Shown in pieces: positions 21,001-31,500 of a DNA stretch of 64,000 nucleotides (its first letter is position 1; each line of letters begins with the position of its first letter). The DNA lies in assembly GCA_049487715.1 (NCBI GenBank), contig CP150574.1, positions 496,001 to 560,000 on the forward strand, given 5' to 3'. The notes beneath the pieces are model-generated. The model saw only the letters and a list, made by a program, of their open reading frames with translations. It made no database searches and was not told where the DNA came from. Made by a program: the position numbers and the translations under genes. The DNA is from Pycnococcus provasolii. Its lineage: Eukaryota > Chlorophyta > Pseudoscourfieldiophyceae > Pseudoscourfieldiales.

Positions 21001-21742
21001 GAGGAACTTTGTCGAGCTGCATGTGTGAGATCTGCAGGTGCTGATGCGTGGCACTCGGCGGCACTTCGTCCTCCCTCGTTCCATCGCACGGGTAGTCTGT
21101 ATTCCTGACATGCTTTGTCGTTGGTGCAGGTGGCGGTAGAGCAGTCTTGATGGCACCGAATGCGCTGCCTGAGAGGTGGAGCAGTTTGTTCTCGTGGGCC
21201 AACTGTATGCGCAGCACGGCTTCCTCGTACGATCTCACCTTTCTCGTGGCAGCCTCTTTGACGTCGTCGATGTACTTTCTCATCATGAGCGGCCCACTCA
21301 CCGCGTCCATGAACGGCCTGTGTGGCTGTCTGGCCGCCATGCGTCGCTCTTCGACGTCACCGTTGCGATTTCGAGCTGGCTTGAGCGGCGACTCGACGTA
21401 CGTTTTTGTCGCGTTGTTTGAACGCCACGTGGTTGTTGACGACGGCGTATCGCTCGCGTCATACCTGTTTTTCACCTCTCGAGGCGAAGAACGTTCGTGT
21501 TCGTGTTCGTGCTCCTCATCTTCCCGTTTTTCTTCCTCCGGTCCCGGCGCATGATCCCCCCCCTGTCCCTCCTCTTCGACGAGCGTGGATAGTTGCTGAA
21601 AGTAAACAGCGGGTGAGTTGGGCGACGACGCGACGACGGACTGCAGACGCCGCCGCCGCCGCCGACTATTTTGGAGTACGACTGACGACGGCGGCGACGA
21701 CGACGACGACGAGGCATGGCTGTCCTGCGCCGCCGTGGCCAT
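18010..21742 (-). CDS. leucine-rich-repeat protein with C-terminal coiled coil
   Basis: Two exons, 18278-21742 and 18010-18183, with a 94-nt intron (18184-18277; GTGAGT donor, CACTAAC branch, CAG acceptor), giving 1212 residues. Starts at ATG 21742; the open frame beyond has no ATG. After a Ser/Arg/Glu-rich N-terminus, leucine-rich repeats run from ~230 to ~860, with units such as LLVLDVSFNDLVDVP, LEYLDLSNNAIT and LQTLYLHNNRLSAL. From ~930 the protein is charged and helical with long coiled-coil segments. Exon 2 adds a basic helical tail (SKTIWYEAGRLYKLQ onward, ending KRVLRIV). LRR-plus-coiled-coil proteins often act as scaffolds in cilia or cortex, but no specific family is evident. TGTAA on the minus strand lies at 17996-18000. 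Confidence 0.85.
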
Positions 21743-22712
21743 GGATCCCTGCTGTGAGGTCAAAAAGTCAACGGCGACGAGTTTCCTCCAAGGAGTTCCA
21801 CTCCACTCCACGACCAGTTGGCAGGTTCATTCGGGTGGTCAAGTCAACAAACAAATGCCTCTTCCTTCTCGTCTTTGTCCGCCTCTCAAGTTCGCCTTGG
21901 AGCCTAGGCTGGTCAGGGACTCAGGGATGGTGGTGGTCAACACCTTCCTCTGGACACGGTAAAGTAAAGTATAACCTTAAACCACTAAACCACTAAAGTA
22001 GGATAGTTCGCGTTCCAAAGAAGAAAACGCTGTGGATAATTTTAAAACTGGATAGTTACAGTATGGGTATACTGTAACTCCCATAGAGTGCTTTACCCGG
22101 TAAACATGGTTTATCGGAGTACTAGTCTAATGTGTAATCAGTGCGACACCAGACCGCGTGCGACACCTCTTGCGACACCGCCTGTGCGACACCAGACCGC
22201 GTAAGTGCGACACCAGCCAGACCGCGTGAAAAGCTGTTCCCTACCTTAGAAGTTCCCTGTGAAGTGTGGCCCTGGGGAGAAGAAGACCTGTGGCCTCCTG
22301 ACTGAGGACAATTCTTCTCAGGAGAGAGAGGAGAGAAATGTGCCCTCGGTGCGGCCCATCTGCCCTCTGCCATCTGCCCAATCTGCCATATCATTGTTGC
22401 ATTTATCTCTCCATGCATCTCTCCGTCCATTGATTATGAGTAGCCTTTCGTTTTGTTTTGGAGCCGCGTTAAGGAGGGACCAACCATGGAGGTCACCATG
22501 GAGGTGGGGTGGAGCCGTGGAGAGAAGGGGAGGGACCCCGGGGGCCTCCGAGGGCAGGCTCCAGGTGGTTTGGGTGGTCACGGCTCCTCCTCCGATCCGG
22601 ATCCGAGTGAGTTCTTGGCCGGGCAGCCGGGGGACCTTTGGGGTTGACGAAAAAAAAAGAAACCCAAAAAGTGCCATAATTATTCTATTTTCTGGAAAAC
22701 GCAACAACAACA
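21743..22712. other. intergenic region between divergent LRR and octapeptide-repeat genes
   Basis: Contains the promoters of both genes and a tandem repeat array (22141-22228). The stretch 22450-22650 is G-rich with repeated GGAGGTCACC-like blocks. No gene is supported. Confidence 0.5.
22141..22228. repeat. short tandem repeat built on GTGCGACACCAGACCGCGT
   Basis: Three to four imperfect units of about 19-28 bp, each containing TGCGACACC and usually AGACCGCGT. It lies ~485 bp upstream of the octapeptide-repeat gene and ~400 bp upstream of the LRR gene. Confidence 0.85.
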
Positions 22713-25532
22713 ATGTCCGCCTCAGCAGGTTCGTCGCGTTCGTCGTCGCGTGCGGGCTCGGAGGCGTCCGCGTCCGCGTCAGCGCCGCCGCCTGCGCAAA
22801 AGAAACCCGCGCTAGGGGGTGGCTTCGCGGCGAAGTTCAAGGCGGCGGCCAACGCTGTCGCAGCCACCGCGGGAATCAAGGAGAAAGTCGCGAAGAGAGT
22901 TCCCGGATTTATGGCGGCGACCGCAAGCTCGAAGAACCAGGAGAACGAAGAGAAGGACAAGGTCAAGTACGTCGACCCGAAGGCGTCCGCGGCCGCGAAG
23001 GCCAAGGCGGCGCTGCTTGCACTGCGCGGAATCGAGGGAAAGCAACTGCGTGACGTGAAAGCGGCGACGGCGGCGGAAATGGCGAAGTGGAACGAGGAAC
23101 ACATGAAAAGCCTTACGCTGAATGCGCTCGCCGCGTTCAGGCCTGCGCAAATCTCGCTGCTAAGCGCCGCGCAGGCGAGCGCGCTTTCCAACGAACAGCT
23201 TGCAGGCCTCGATGCTGAGCAGGTGGCGGCGCTCTCCACCGAGGCCATATCCGCCATGTCCGTCGAGCAGATTCTCGCACTGCAGCCGGAGCAGGTGGCG
23301 GCGCTCACGGATGCGCAGCTTGTCGCCCTGGGCGCGGAACACGCCGCGGCGCTGAGCGAGGCGCAGCTGAACCTCTTCAACCGCGGTCAGCTGAGCCGCC
23401 TGCCCCCGGAGCAGCAGGCACGTCTACGAGGGTGGGCACAAGCTAGGCAGATAGCGGCGGCACAGAAGGCGACTGGCGCCGAGGCAGGCGAAGAGCCGCC
23501 GAAGCAGGCCAAGGTTGTGGCTCTGACGAGACGGCAGATTGCCACGATGCCCAAGAGCGCGCTGAGCATCGGCGTCGTCGATCCACGCAACCCAGACGCC
23601 GGCACGGTGCCGCTGTCGCAGATGCTCGAGGCGGGCATGGACATACCCGTCGACGCACTGCCCCCCGAGGTGATTGCCACACTCTCTCCCAGCGCCGCGG
23701 CAGCGATGGACGCCGCGAGCTTGAGCAAGCTGACCAAGGAGCAGGTGGCCTCACTCGTGCGCTCGGGAGCTGTGAAGGCTCTCAGCGTTGTGCAGCTCGA
23801 GGCTCTCAAGTCAAGCGTCGGCTTCGCGACGCTTGCCGCGGCGCCGCAGGAAGGCGGCGGAAAGGTCAACCCCGACGCCACCGCGCTGCTCGCGGCTGTG
23901 CAGGAAGTGGAGAGCGCGGCGAAGGAAGTGAAGGCGGCGGATGTCAAAACGGTCAGCAAGTGGTCTGCCGCGAAGCTCAAGGCTTTCACCGCCGCACAGG
24001 TTGGTTCCCTCGGCAAGGCGCAGGTGGCCGCCATGAGCGGAGCGCAGCTCGCGTCACTGGCGCCCGAGGCGCTCGCGGGCATGGACCCTGAAGTTCTCGC
24101 CAGCCTGACGGCTGATCAGGTGTCTCAATTGACACCCGGGCAGCTCGCTAATCTGCCCACGCGCGTCGTGACGACACTAAGCGCTGGCGCGCTCAGCAAG
24201 CTCACTTCCGAGCAGTTGGCAGCATTCGCGCCGGACGTTATCATGCGATTTGATGCCGAGCAGATACAGGCACTTGCCAAGGTGGCGGAGAAACTTGGCG
24301 ATGGCGCGAGTGGTGCGCCAGCTCATGTCAAGGCTGCACTTCAGGAGGTGGCTGCTGGTGCATCGAAGGTTGCAAAGGCGACGGTTGCGGAGGTCAAGCA
24401 GTGGACGACGACGGAGCTTAGCAAATTTACCGCGGCACAGGTATCCCAACTAACGGTAGAGCAGGTCAAAGCGCTCACACCGCAGCAGCTTGCAGCTCTT
24501 CCGTCAGACGCACTGCTCGCGCTCGATCAGAAGGTTGCCGCGGTGTTGACTGAGGAGCAAATGGTGTCTCTCTCTCATGCCGCGGTGGCGGGCATCACGG
24601 TGCGTAAGATGGGAAAGAGCGCAGCGGCGCTCGCATCTGTGAAGCTCGCGGTGCAGTGGCGCAAACGCGAGACTGCGGATGAGGTGCACGACGAGTCAGA
24701 GCTAGCGCGCAAGGCAAAGGCGCCGATGCCACTTCGAACACCCACAACCACCGGCGAGGATGCGTTACATCAGCTCAATTTCTCCGGGCACATCGAGGAG
24801 GAGGCTCTTGCAAAAGCCGCCAAGGCGGTGGCTGCGGTGGACTATCGCAAGGCGCGCGGTGGCGACGGTCCAGCGCCGGGTCATTTCTATGGAGTGGACG
24901 GCGAGGTGGACGACGAGCCGGACATCTTGGTTGTGCTCGTCGACGAAGCGTATCCCGGCGCTGGCGGAGGCGCTCCCATCTTCAGCGATGTTGACGACTG
25001 GGCTCCGCTCACTGCGCGCGTTCCCGTCCGCGACGACGGCGAGATTGTCGAGGTGATTGAAGGCCCGGGTGATGGGCGAGATGACGTGCCGTCCCTTCGT
25101 TTGCACGTGCATGCGTCACCGTCGAAGGACACGGCCACATCATTTGGCCTGCAGTCGATTCTTGCACTAGGAACGATCGATGAGGAGGATGGACTTGACA
25201 CGTCACGGCACATCGATCCGGCTGAGATGGATGCGTGGCGAACACCACGGCGCATGGAGCCTGAGCCGTACGACGAGTCGTTTGATTCGGACGTCGACGA
25301 TGACCTTGGTGATTTTATGCCACCACAGCAAGCGCAGCCACGTGCTCAGCCGCCGCCACCGCCGCGAGCGCCAAGCCGTGCCACGGAGGTTGACGATGAA
25401 GTTGGCGACTTTATGCCGCCACCGCCAATGGAGCCGCGTGCTCAGCCGCCGCCGCGAGCGCCAAGCCGTGCCACGAATGTTGACGATGAGGTGGACGACG
25501 AAATCGTTGACGAGGTGATTGACGACGACTGA
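22713..25532 (+). CDS. octapeptide-repeat protein with acidic/proline-rich C-terminus (unknown family)
   Basis: 939 residues, single exon, ATG 22713. After a Ser/Ala-rich basic N-terminus (1-110), much of residues 115-640 is built from 8-residue units of the form xQ[VL]xxLxx, e.g. EQVAALST, EQILALQP, EQVAALTD. Three large blocks (starting ~115, ~406 and ~553) open with a related sequence, VKAAxxxxxxKW, and a further block (~275-370) is more diverged. Similar LxxxQVxxLxxxQ arrays are known in large bacterial surface proteins; I know no named eukaryotic family. The array should form regular amphipathic helices or turns. The tail (650-939) is acidic and ends in two near-identical modules containing GDFMPPP and RAPSRATxVDDEV. 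No signal peptide or membrane segment is seen, so it is probably intracellular. TGTAA at 25579-25583. Confidence 0.9.
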   Translation: MSASAGSSRSSSRAGSEASASASAPPPAQKKPALGGGFAAKFKAAANAVAATAGIKEKVAKRVPGFMAATASSKNQENEEKDKVKYVDPKASAAAKAKAALLALRGIEGKQLRDVKAATAAEMAKWNEEHMKSLTLNALAAFRPAQISLLSAAQASALSNEQLAGLDAEQVAALSTEAISAMSVEQILALQPEQVAALTDAQLVALGAEHAAALSEAQLNLFNRGQLSRLPPEQQARLRGWAQARQIAAAQKATGAEAGEEPPKQAKVVALTRRQIATMPKSALSIGVVDPRNPDAGTVPLSQMLEAGMDIPVDALPPEVIATLSPSAAAAMDAASLSKLTKEQVASLVRSGAVKALSVVQLEALKSSVGFATLAAAPQEGGGKVNPDATALLAAVQEVESAAKEVKAADVKTVSKWSAAKLKAFTAAQVGSLGKAQVAAMSGAQLASLAPEALAGMDPEVLASLTADQVSQLTPGQLANLPTRVVTTLSAGALSKLTSEQLAAFAPDVIMRFDAEQIQALAKVAEKLGDGASGAPAHVKAALQEVAAGASKVAKATVAEVKQWTTTELSKFTAAQVSQLTVEQVKALTPQQLAALPSDALLALDQKVAAVLTEEQMVSLSHAAVAGITVRKMGKSAAALASVKLAVQWRKRETADEVHDESELARKAKAPMPLRTPTTTGEDALHQLNFSGHIEEEALAKAAKAVAAVDYRKARGGDGPAPGHFYGVDGEVDDEPDILVVLVDEAYPGAGGGAPIFSDVDDWAPLTARVPVRDDGEIVEVIEGPGDGRDDVPSLRLHVHASPSKDTATSFGLQSILALGTIDEEDGLDTSRHIDPAEMDAWRTPRRMEPEPYDESFDSDVDDDLGDFMPPQQAQPRAQPPPPPRAPSRATEVDDEVGDFMPPPPMEPRAQPPPRAPSRATNVDDEVDDEIVDEVIDDD
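25310..25490 (+). repeat. tandem duplication in the tail of the octapeptide-repeat protein
   Basis: Two ~90-bp units encoding DFMPP, an Arg/Ala/Gln/Pro linker and APSRATxVDDEV. The DNA is nearly identical, apart from a short Pro-codon length difference. Confidence 0.85.
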
Positions 25533-25938
25533 AACACTTTTTTTTTGTTTCATCATACTTTGTTCTAAAATACTGCATTGTAAATCTATCATGTGAAGTT
25601 TTATTAAGACATTTGTCCTTGAAGGAAGTATGTATGTATGAGAGGGAACGTGGAACTGGACGTCGGTGACGTGCATGAAGGCGGGCGCTCCCCCTCCACA
25701 ATTTAGCGGCGGCGCACGGCCTTGTCGGCGTGCTTCACACGACCGACGAGGGGCTCAGGATAACTCCGACGTTAAAATTTCCATGTTGTTGGATCCAGAC
25801 CGGTGTCCCCGGGTTGCCAGGTTGCAGGGGGAAAATCCCCCACCTGGACCTGGAGAGAAGAATGTCTTTGGTGATGGCGGGGGTGACGACGTCATACGAC
25901 ACAAGGGGGGTTACGCGTGTGAGAAATAAAAGGCGTTA
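25533..25938. other. 3' intergenic region between convergent genes
   Basis: Contains TGTAA (25579-25583) for the plus-strand gene. No gene or repeat is otherwise seen. Confidence 0.6.
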
Positions 25939-26637
25939 CTACTTATCACGCCCTCCACGTAATACCTCGAGCATCGCATGATTGATGGCGACCCAATTTC
26001 GAACGCAGTGCGACGAGATTCGCATCGCCGACTTCTGAAATCGCTGCGGGAAGTCGGAACCTCCCATCGCCCTGCTTGCCGCTTCTGTGAGGTTCGGCAA
26101 CGTCTGGTGTATGATACCCTGGTCGTGGTGTGCAGAAGGCGTCGGATGTGTTTGTGTGTTGTTCGGCTGCTGCTGTTGTTTTCTCTGCTGTTCCTTTTGT
26201 TTCTGCGAGGCGCGCGTTTTCTCGACGAGCACCTCGATTCCTCTGCAGAGCGGAAAGTCTTCGTCTCCGGGCCTTGGTCCCCCTGCGGTTGTGTTTCTTG
26301 GAGGCACCTTGTAGAGCGACGAGCCTAGGCACGTGTATCTGAAGTCGCGCGCTGGTGGCGGTGGAGGCGACGAGTGAGCGGAAGGAGGTGGTGTAGTAGT
26401 AGTAGTAGAGGAGGATGAGGAGGATGACGATGGCACGTTTCCCTGTACCGACCCACCGCGCAGCTCGACGAAAGCGAGGTCGGGCGCGGAGCGGGAGAGT
26501 CCTGCGCAGAGCGGCCCGAGGTTGCCTTCCGAGCGCTTGAGCGAGTGTATGAGCACTCCGTAGCACGCGCGGCACTTCGAGCGTTGCGAGCGCCTCTGGT
26601 TTTCGTGCTGCGAGGAGGGGGAGTCGCTCGCCGCCAT
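25939..26637 (-). CDS. unknown small protein with an N-terminal Cys pair
   Basis: 232 residues, single exon, ATG 26637. A KCRACYGVL motif near residue 21 could be half of a zinc site, followed by LCAGLSRSAPDLAFVELRGG and, after a Ser/Thr/Pro linker, by YTCLGSSLYKVPPRN and DFPLCRGIEVLVEK. The C-terminal part is Gln-rich, then a short helix. The two Cys-bearing conserved-looking blocks split by a low-complexity linker suggest one folded domain with an insertion, but I do not recognise the family. Upstream at ~26746 is a telomere-like tract. Confidence 0.65.
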   Translation of the reverse strand: MAASDSPSSQHENQRRSQRSKCRACYGVLIHSLKRSEGNLGPLCAGLSRSAPDLAFVELRGGSVQGNVPSSSSSSSSTTTTTPPPSAHSSPPPPPARDFRYTCLGSSLYKVPPRNTTAGGPRPGDEDFPLCRGIEVLVEKTRASQKQKEQQRKQQQQPNNTQTHPTPSAHHDQGIIHQTLPNLTEAASRAMGGSDFPQRFQKSAMRISSHCVRNWVAINHAMLEVLRGGRDK

Positions 26638-26745
26638 AACAACTATTTTGTGGGGAAATTGGCGGATGTTTGGCGAAATATGTGAGTATGAGGGGAGGAG
26701 GGGGAAGGGAAGTGGGGGGATGGATTAGGCGATTAGGGCCACGGA

Positions 26746-26763
26746 TTAGGGTTAGGGTTACCC
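26746..26763. repeat. telomere-like TTAGGG tract
   Basis: TTAGGGTTAGGGTTACCC, about 110 bp upstream of the minus-strand start codon at 26637. Confidence 0.85.
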
Positions 26764-26824
26764 GAGGCGTGGTTCCTAGTGGTACTTCCTACTCGTAGAG
26801 GTAAGTTACGAAAATGCGTTCTGA

Positions 26825-27490
26825 TTACTGGTTCATGTCGTCGAGCAGGCCGTCGCACGCATCCTCGAGGAGATCCAGCACCAGCTCGAAGCCCGCCGCA
26901 CCGCCGTAGTACGGGTCAGGCACCTTGCTGGGCAGGGGCGTCGTCCTCGTGCAAAAGTCTGTCATGATTTTCAACTTGCGCTCGACCGCCTCGTCATCAG
27001 GAAGCTCGCCGTTCCTGCCGGGATCTTCACGCCAGGATGTGACGGCCCTTCGTATCGCCGTCAGGTTCTTCTCCTCCATGCCCACGATATAGTCAAATTT
27101 CCGGACGTCCTCCGGCTTGAGCGGTCTCGAGATGGACGTGAGCTTATACCCTCGTTTGGACGCGGAGGCTGACATCCTTGAGTCCGCGTCGTCGCCCTCG
27201 TGGTACGAGAATCCGCCCGGCAAGTACCAGTCGGGGCTGCCTCCTCCCGTGCCACACGAGTCGACGAGTATGGACGACGCAAGGCCCGCTTTGTCGACGA
27301 CAGCTCGGAACACGCCCTCCGCACTTGGCGATCTGCATATATTTCCCAAGCATACGAAGAGCACGGACGTTTGCGGAGTTGCAGAGCACGTTGCTTGCGT
27401 CGCCCTTCTCGTCGAGGTGGTGTTCATGTTGGCTTCACGACCACGGGTCAGGCGGGCGAGTCGTGGCTGTGCCTTGAGCGTCGTCGCCAT
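26825..27490 (-). CDS. low-molecular-weight protein tyrosine phosphatase
   Basis: 221 residues, single exon. It should dephosphorylate phosphotyrosine through a cysteinyl-phosphate intermediate. The signature loop VCLGNICRSPSAEG has the nucleophile C47 and R53 (CX5R) followed by serine; the general-acid region is DPYYGG near 192. Length after the first ~40 residues matches the ~155-180 residues usual for the family. The N-terminal ~40 residues are rich in Arg, Thr and Ala with one Glu, and may be an organelle-targeting extension. I chose ATG 27490; the frame is open upstream to 27961 with another ATG at 27913, but that part looks like untranslated leader. It shares a divergent upstream region with the CAMTA gene. 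Confidence 0.92.
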   Translation of the reverse strand: MATTLKAQPRLARLTRGREANMNTTSTRRATQATCSATPQTSVLFVCLGNICRSPSAEGVFRAVVDKAGLASSILVDSCGTGGGSPDWYLPGGFSYHEGDDADSRMSASASKRGYKLTSISRPLKPEDVRKFDYIVGMEEKNLTAIRRAVTSWREDPGRNGELPDDEAVERKLKIMTDFCTRTTPLPSKVPDPYYGGAAGFELVLDLLEDACDGLLDDMNQ

Positions 27491-28524
27491 AACACGATGC
27501 GCAAGGGATGATGAAAAGGGAGTGGATAGAGAAAATCGGACGGGTTTCCCAAACCCCTGAAAAGTCCATGAAAAGTCCCTTTTTCCTTTCGATTGGGGGT
27601 TAACGGGAACCTTCGTCGTTCGGATTATTTGGTCGATGTTATCTCCCCTTGATTGGACGGGAAAGTGCTTCCCTTTTTCCCTCCGCTCTCCCACCGTCCC
27701 CGTTCTGACGGTCTTTGCATCAACGTCTTTGCGTTCCGACTCTTTTTGTGGAAAGAATCGGAAAAATCGCGAAAAATATAGCTTGGAAAAAGAACGAACC
27801 TGATTCCTCGTCGACTCTGCGCACCGAGCGAAGAACACCACGCCAAGAGCAGAGACTATCGTGGAAGAGCATCGTGGCCACTCCCAGTTGCCCGACTGCT
27901 CCCTAAAATCCATGTGAAATGGTCCACAATGGTGACGACGGAGTTGACGAACGTGACCCAAGGGAAAAAAAACGAGAGAAAAAAAACGAGAGAGAAAAAC
28001 CAGAAAAGGAAAAACTTCGCGCGCAGAGGGACGAGGGCGGACAACCGAAGGAACCGATCAAGGCAAAAGCACCGACGAAAAGAAACACACCGATGAAACA
28101 GAACACCGAGGACGAGCGACTGGGGTGGGGCCCTCCCTCCCTCCTTCTTTTCCAGGGAGGATGCCTGAAACGCGACTCTCCAAGACTTGGAGAAAGAAAC
28201 ACACAGGTCGAGACCAATGGTCGAGAACCCGGCGAGGAAAAGAAAAAAACAGACTCCGAGCGCGCCCTCCCCTCCCCCAAGTGCCAAGGGGTTCTTCCCT
28301 TCCACGACGAGAACCTTTCCTTTTCCTTTTTCGTCTGCTTCGTCTTCGTCCCCTCCCTGTTTCTTCCATCGGAACGAAGTGGTCCCACAGACTTCCCATC
28401 AAAGGCAAGGCCATCAAGCACGAAAACAGCAATCCTGTCTCATCTCTCATCTTCACTTCATCACCGTGAATAGTACTTCAAGACCGTTACCACGACTCTG
28501 AGTCACTGATTGGGTTCACTGGCC
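27491..28524. other. divergent promoter region between phosphatase and CAMTA
   Basis: About 1 kb holding the 5' regions of both genes. It has A-rich GAGAGAAAAA-type stretches (27960-28010) and pyrimidine tracts. No repeat or gene is recognised. Confidence 0.5.
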
Positions 28525-31500
28525 ATGGAGCACAGGAGTGGTGCTCTGGAATCTTTGGGGGGAGATTCTCCTGGGTTCTCGGAGGACCTTCATCCTCGGA
28601 GGAGCAGCAGCCTTCAAGGAGACGTTCTTCAGCAACATGTTCAGAGACAGGACTTTCATCCTGTCAATGTCGCATATAACGCGCATACACACCTCCCTAC
28701 GCCCGGAACGGCGGGGCTGTACGACAACAACCCGGCGGCGGCGGCGGCTGCTATGATGAACATGATGAACAATATGGGAAACGTGCACTCGCAGCAGCAG
28801 CCGCAGGGGGGAGGATTCAACACGCCCCCACACGCCACGAGCAGAGGACGCGCAGCAGCTGCAGGAACAAACGCGGCGGCAGCAGGAGCCACAAGAAGAC
28901 CTGCGAGTGGTAATGGTGCAGCGGCGGCGGCAGCAGCGGCAGCGGCGATGATGATGACACCACCACCTGCATCTAACGAAAAGAACAACACGCCGCACGG
29001 TGGTTCTGCCGCGACAACAAGAAGAAACACGCCAGGTTCTGGGTCCGCGCGCTCCAGCTCTGCCAACTCCGCGTCGGCTTCCGCGCACGCGCACGCGCCG
29101 CCGTCGTGCTTAACTGAAACAGGCGAAGTCAACGTCTCTGTTTTGTTCGAGCAGACGCAGCAGAGGTGGCTGAAAAACCAAGAAGTGTACGAGGTGCTGC
29201 TCAACTGCCGCAAACTGTGTCTACCCATCACATCCGACCGGCTCGAAAGGCCAAACGGCGGGACGTTCTTCCTTGTGAATCGTAAGGAGCAGCGCAACTT
29301 CCGACGTGACGGGCACAACTGGCAGAAGAAGAAGGATGGGAAAACAGTCAAGGAGACGCACGAAAAACTCAAGGTGCTTAACAAAGACTGCCTGAACTGC
29401 TACTACGCGCACGCCGAGCCGCCGTCGCAACTCCAGCGAAGATGCTATTGGCTGCTGGAACCGCCGATGATCACCACGCAGTCAGGCGGCGACGGCGACT
29501 CGCCAGGCGCCGTGACCACCGCCACGGACGACCTCGTGCTCGTTCACTACCTAGACGTGAGCCCTCCTCCGACATTTATTGCCGGACGCTTGAAAGCCTC
29601 GTCGGCGCTGGACATCGCGGCAGGGACGGGGTCTTCGCACGAAAGTGGTGCGGCGGCGGGCCTGCTCTCGCGCTCGGCACCGCACGACCACTCGCACCAC
29701 GCAGCCATGACTGCAGCTCAGGCTGCGGCGGCGGCTGAAAGACAGGCGGCAGAGCACCTGCACCTGCAGCATCAACAGCACCACCACCATCACCAGCAGC
29801 AGCAGCAGCAGCACCACCAGCAGCATCACCACCAGCAGCAGCAACGTCATCATCCTCACCACCTTCACCCTCACCACGCTCATCAAATGCACGTGTCAGC
29901 AGCTATGCAGCAGCAGGCGATGCACCAGCATCCGTACGGCGCGGGAGCTGGAGGGGGTGCAGCTCCACCACCTCCTCCACCTCCTCCACTGCACTCTCAG
30001 GGTAGTGGTGAAGTAGACACGGCATTTGTGCAGTCACTGCTCGGCTTGCCACACGATGGTCCTGCTGAAGCGTCCTACGGAAGGGCGGGACATGCGAGTG
30101 GTAACTCGTCTGCCGAAGGATCGCAGCATGGAAACCACTCCGTGGCTGATCTTCTTAGTCAACAGGACCAGCGTGCAATGCAGCAGCAGCAGCAACAACA
30201 ACAGCAGCAGCAGCACGATCACTCGTATGCATCGTACTTGCATCAGCAACACCAGCACCAGCAACACCGTCAACAGCAGCAACAACAACAACAACAGCAG
30301 CATCAGCAGCACCAGCAGCACGGGCACTACCCTGCGCATCCTTCCATGCAGCATCATAACCCACAGCAGCGCATGGTGGGTTGGAATGTTCCTCAGGAAA
30401 CTCCATTCTACGGAGGAGGTGGTGGTGCTCCATCCCAGCCTCAGCTAGGCTTCCCGCCAAACGACTACTTTGCGAGGTCCGCGCCGTCGGCATTCGGAAG
30501 CCAAGGTGGTGATGCCCTGAAAGGACCTGTGCTCCGCGATGCAAGGGTGCCAGTGATCGGCTTCTCGCACTCGGATGCATCCGCATCTATGCCTCCACTG
30601 CCACCAGGAATCGTCACGGCGGGTGCGGCGGCACCATCCGCTCTTAGCCTCCAGCTCAACTCCATATTACCTGCTGAAGGTCAACCAGGGCGCGCGAATT
30701 CTCCCCTCGACTTGGAGAATGCCGCGGCTGCACTGGGCCTTGGCGCACCGACACCACCACCTCCTCTCATGACTTTCGAACCTATTCCAATTAGTGACAT
30801 GGACATGAATGGCGCAGATTGGATGCATATGCTGAACAACGATCTGCTGTCGCGCGCAACGTCAGGCGGTATTGCAGGTGCGCTCGCGTCGCTGGATGCC
30901 GCCGCAAAGGAACAGCCCGCCTCGGCCGTCGCCGCTGCCACCGCTAATGCGGAAAAGGAGGCTCCTGCAGCAGCAGCAGCACCCAAGGCAGCACCAGCTC
31001 CCTCTGGAAAGAGGCAAATCGCACCTACCGCCGCCATCGCCGCTTCGCCGAATCAGCCACCACCACCCATGAGTCCAAATAGCTCTGACGACAATGCTGA
31101 GCTCGCGGGAATGATGGCTGAGATCGATGCTAAGGAAGCTGCGTCGCTGTCAGAGCTGCTCCAAAACAGCTTGCGCTTATTTCCAGAGGAATACGCGCCG
31201 GTGTACGGATGCATAGCGCCCCTGGAGTTTGGGTTTCCTCCACAGGAAGTGAGCCCAGACTCCGTAGCTGCTGAGGGTGGCGAAAAGATGCTTCTCGTCG
31301 CGGCGCCGGACGCGAAGCCAGCGATTGCCGCGGCTTTCGGGTCGAGCATCCTCGTGCCTCTAGAGGTGGTACGTCAGGGCATCTACCGATGCAAGGTGCC
31401 GCCGTGCGCTCTGCCCTGCCAGAAGACCAATGTGCTTCTTTTGCCCTCAAAAAACGACGTACAGCACCTGCCTCACCGCCACTACGACGATTTCGCGCCA

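Noticed and set aside
27491-27961. N-terminal extension of the phosphatase to 27913 or beyond
   Set aside because: Translated leader is unlike a targeting or folded sequence; ATG 27490 gives a normal product.
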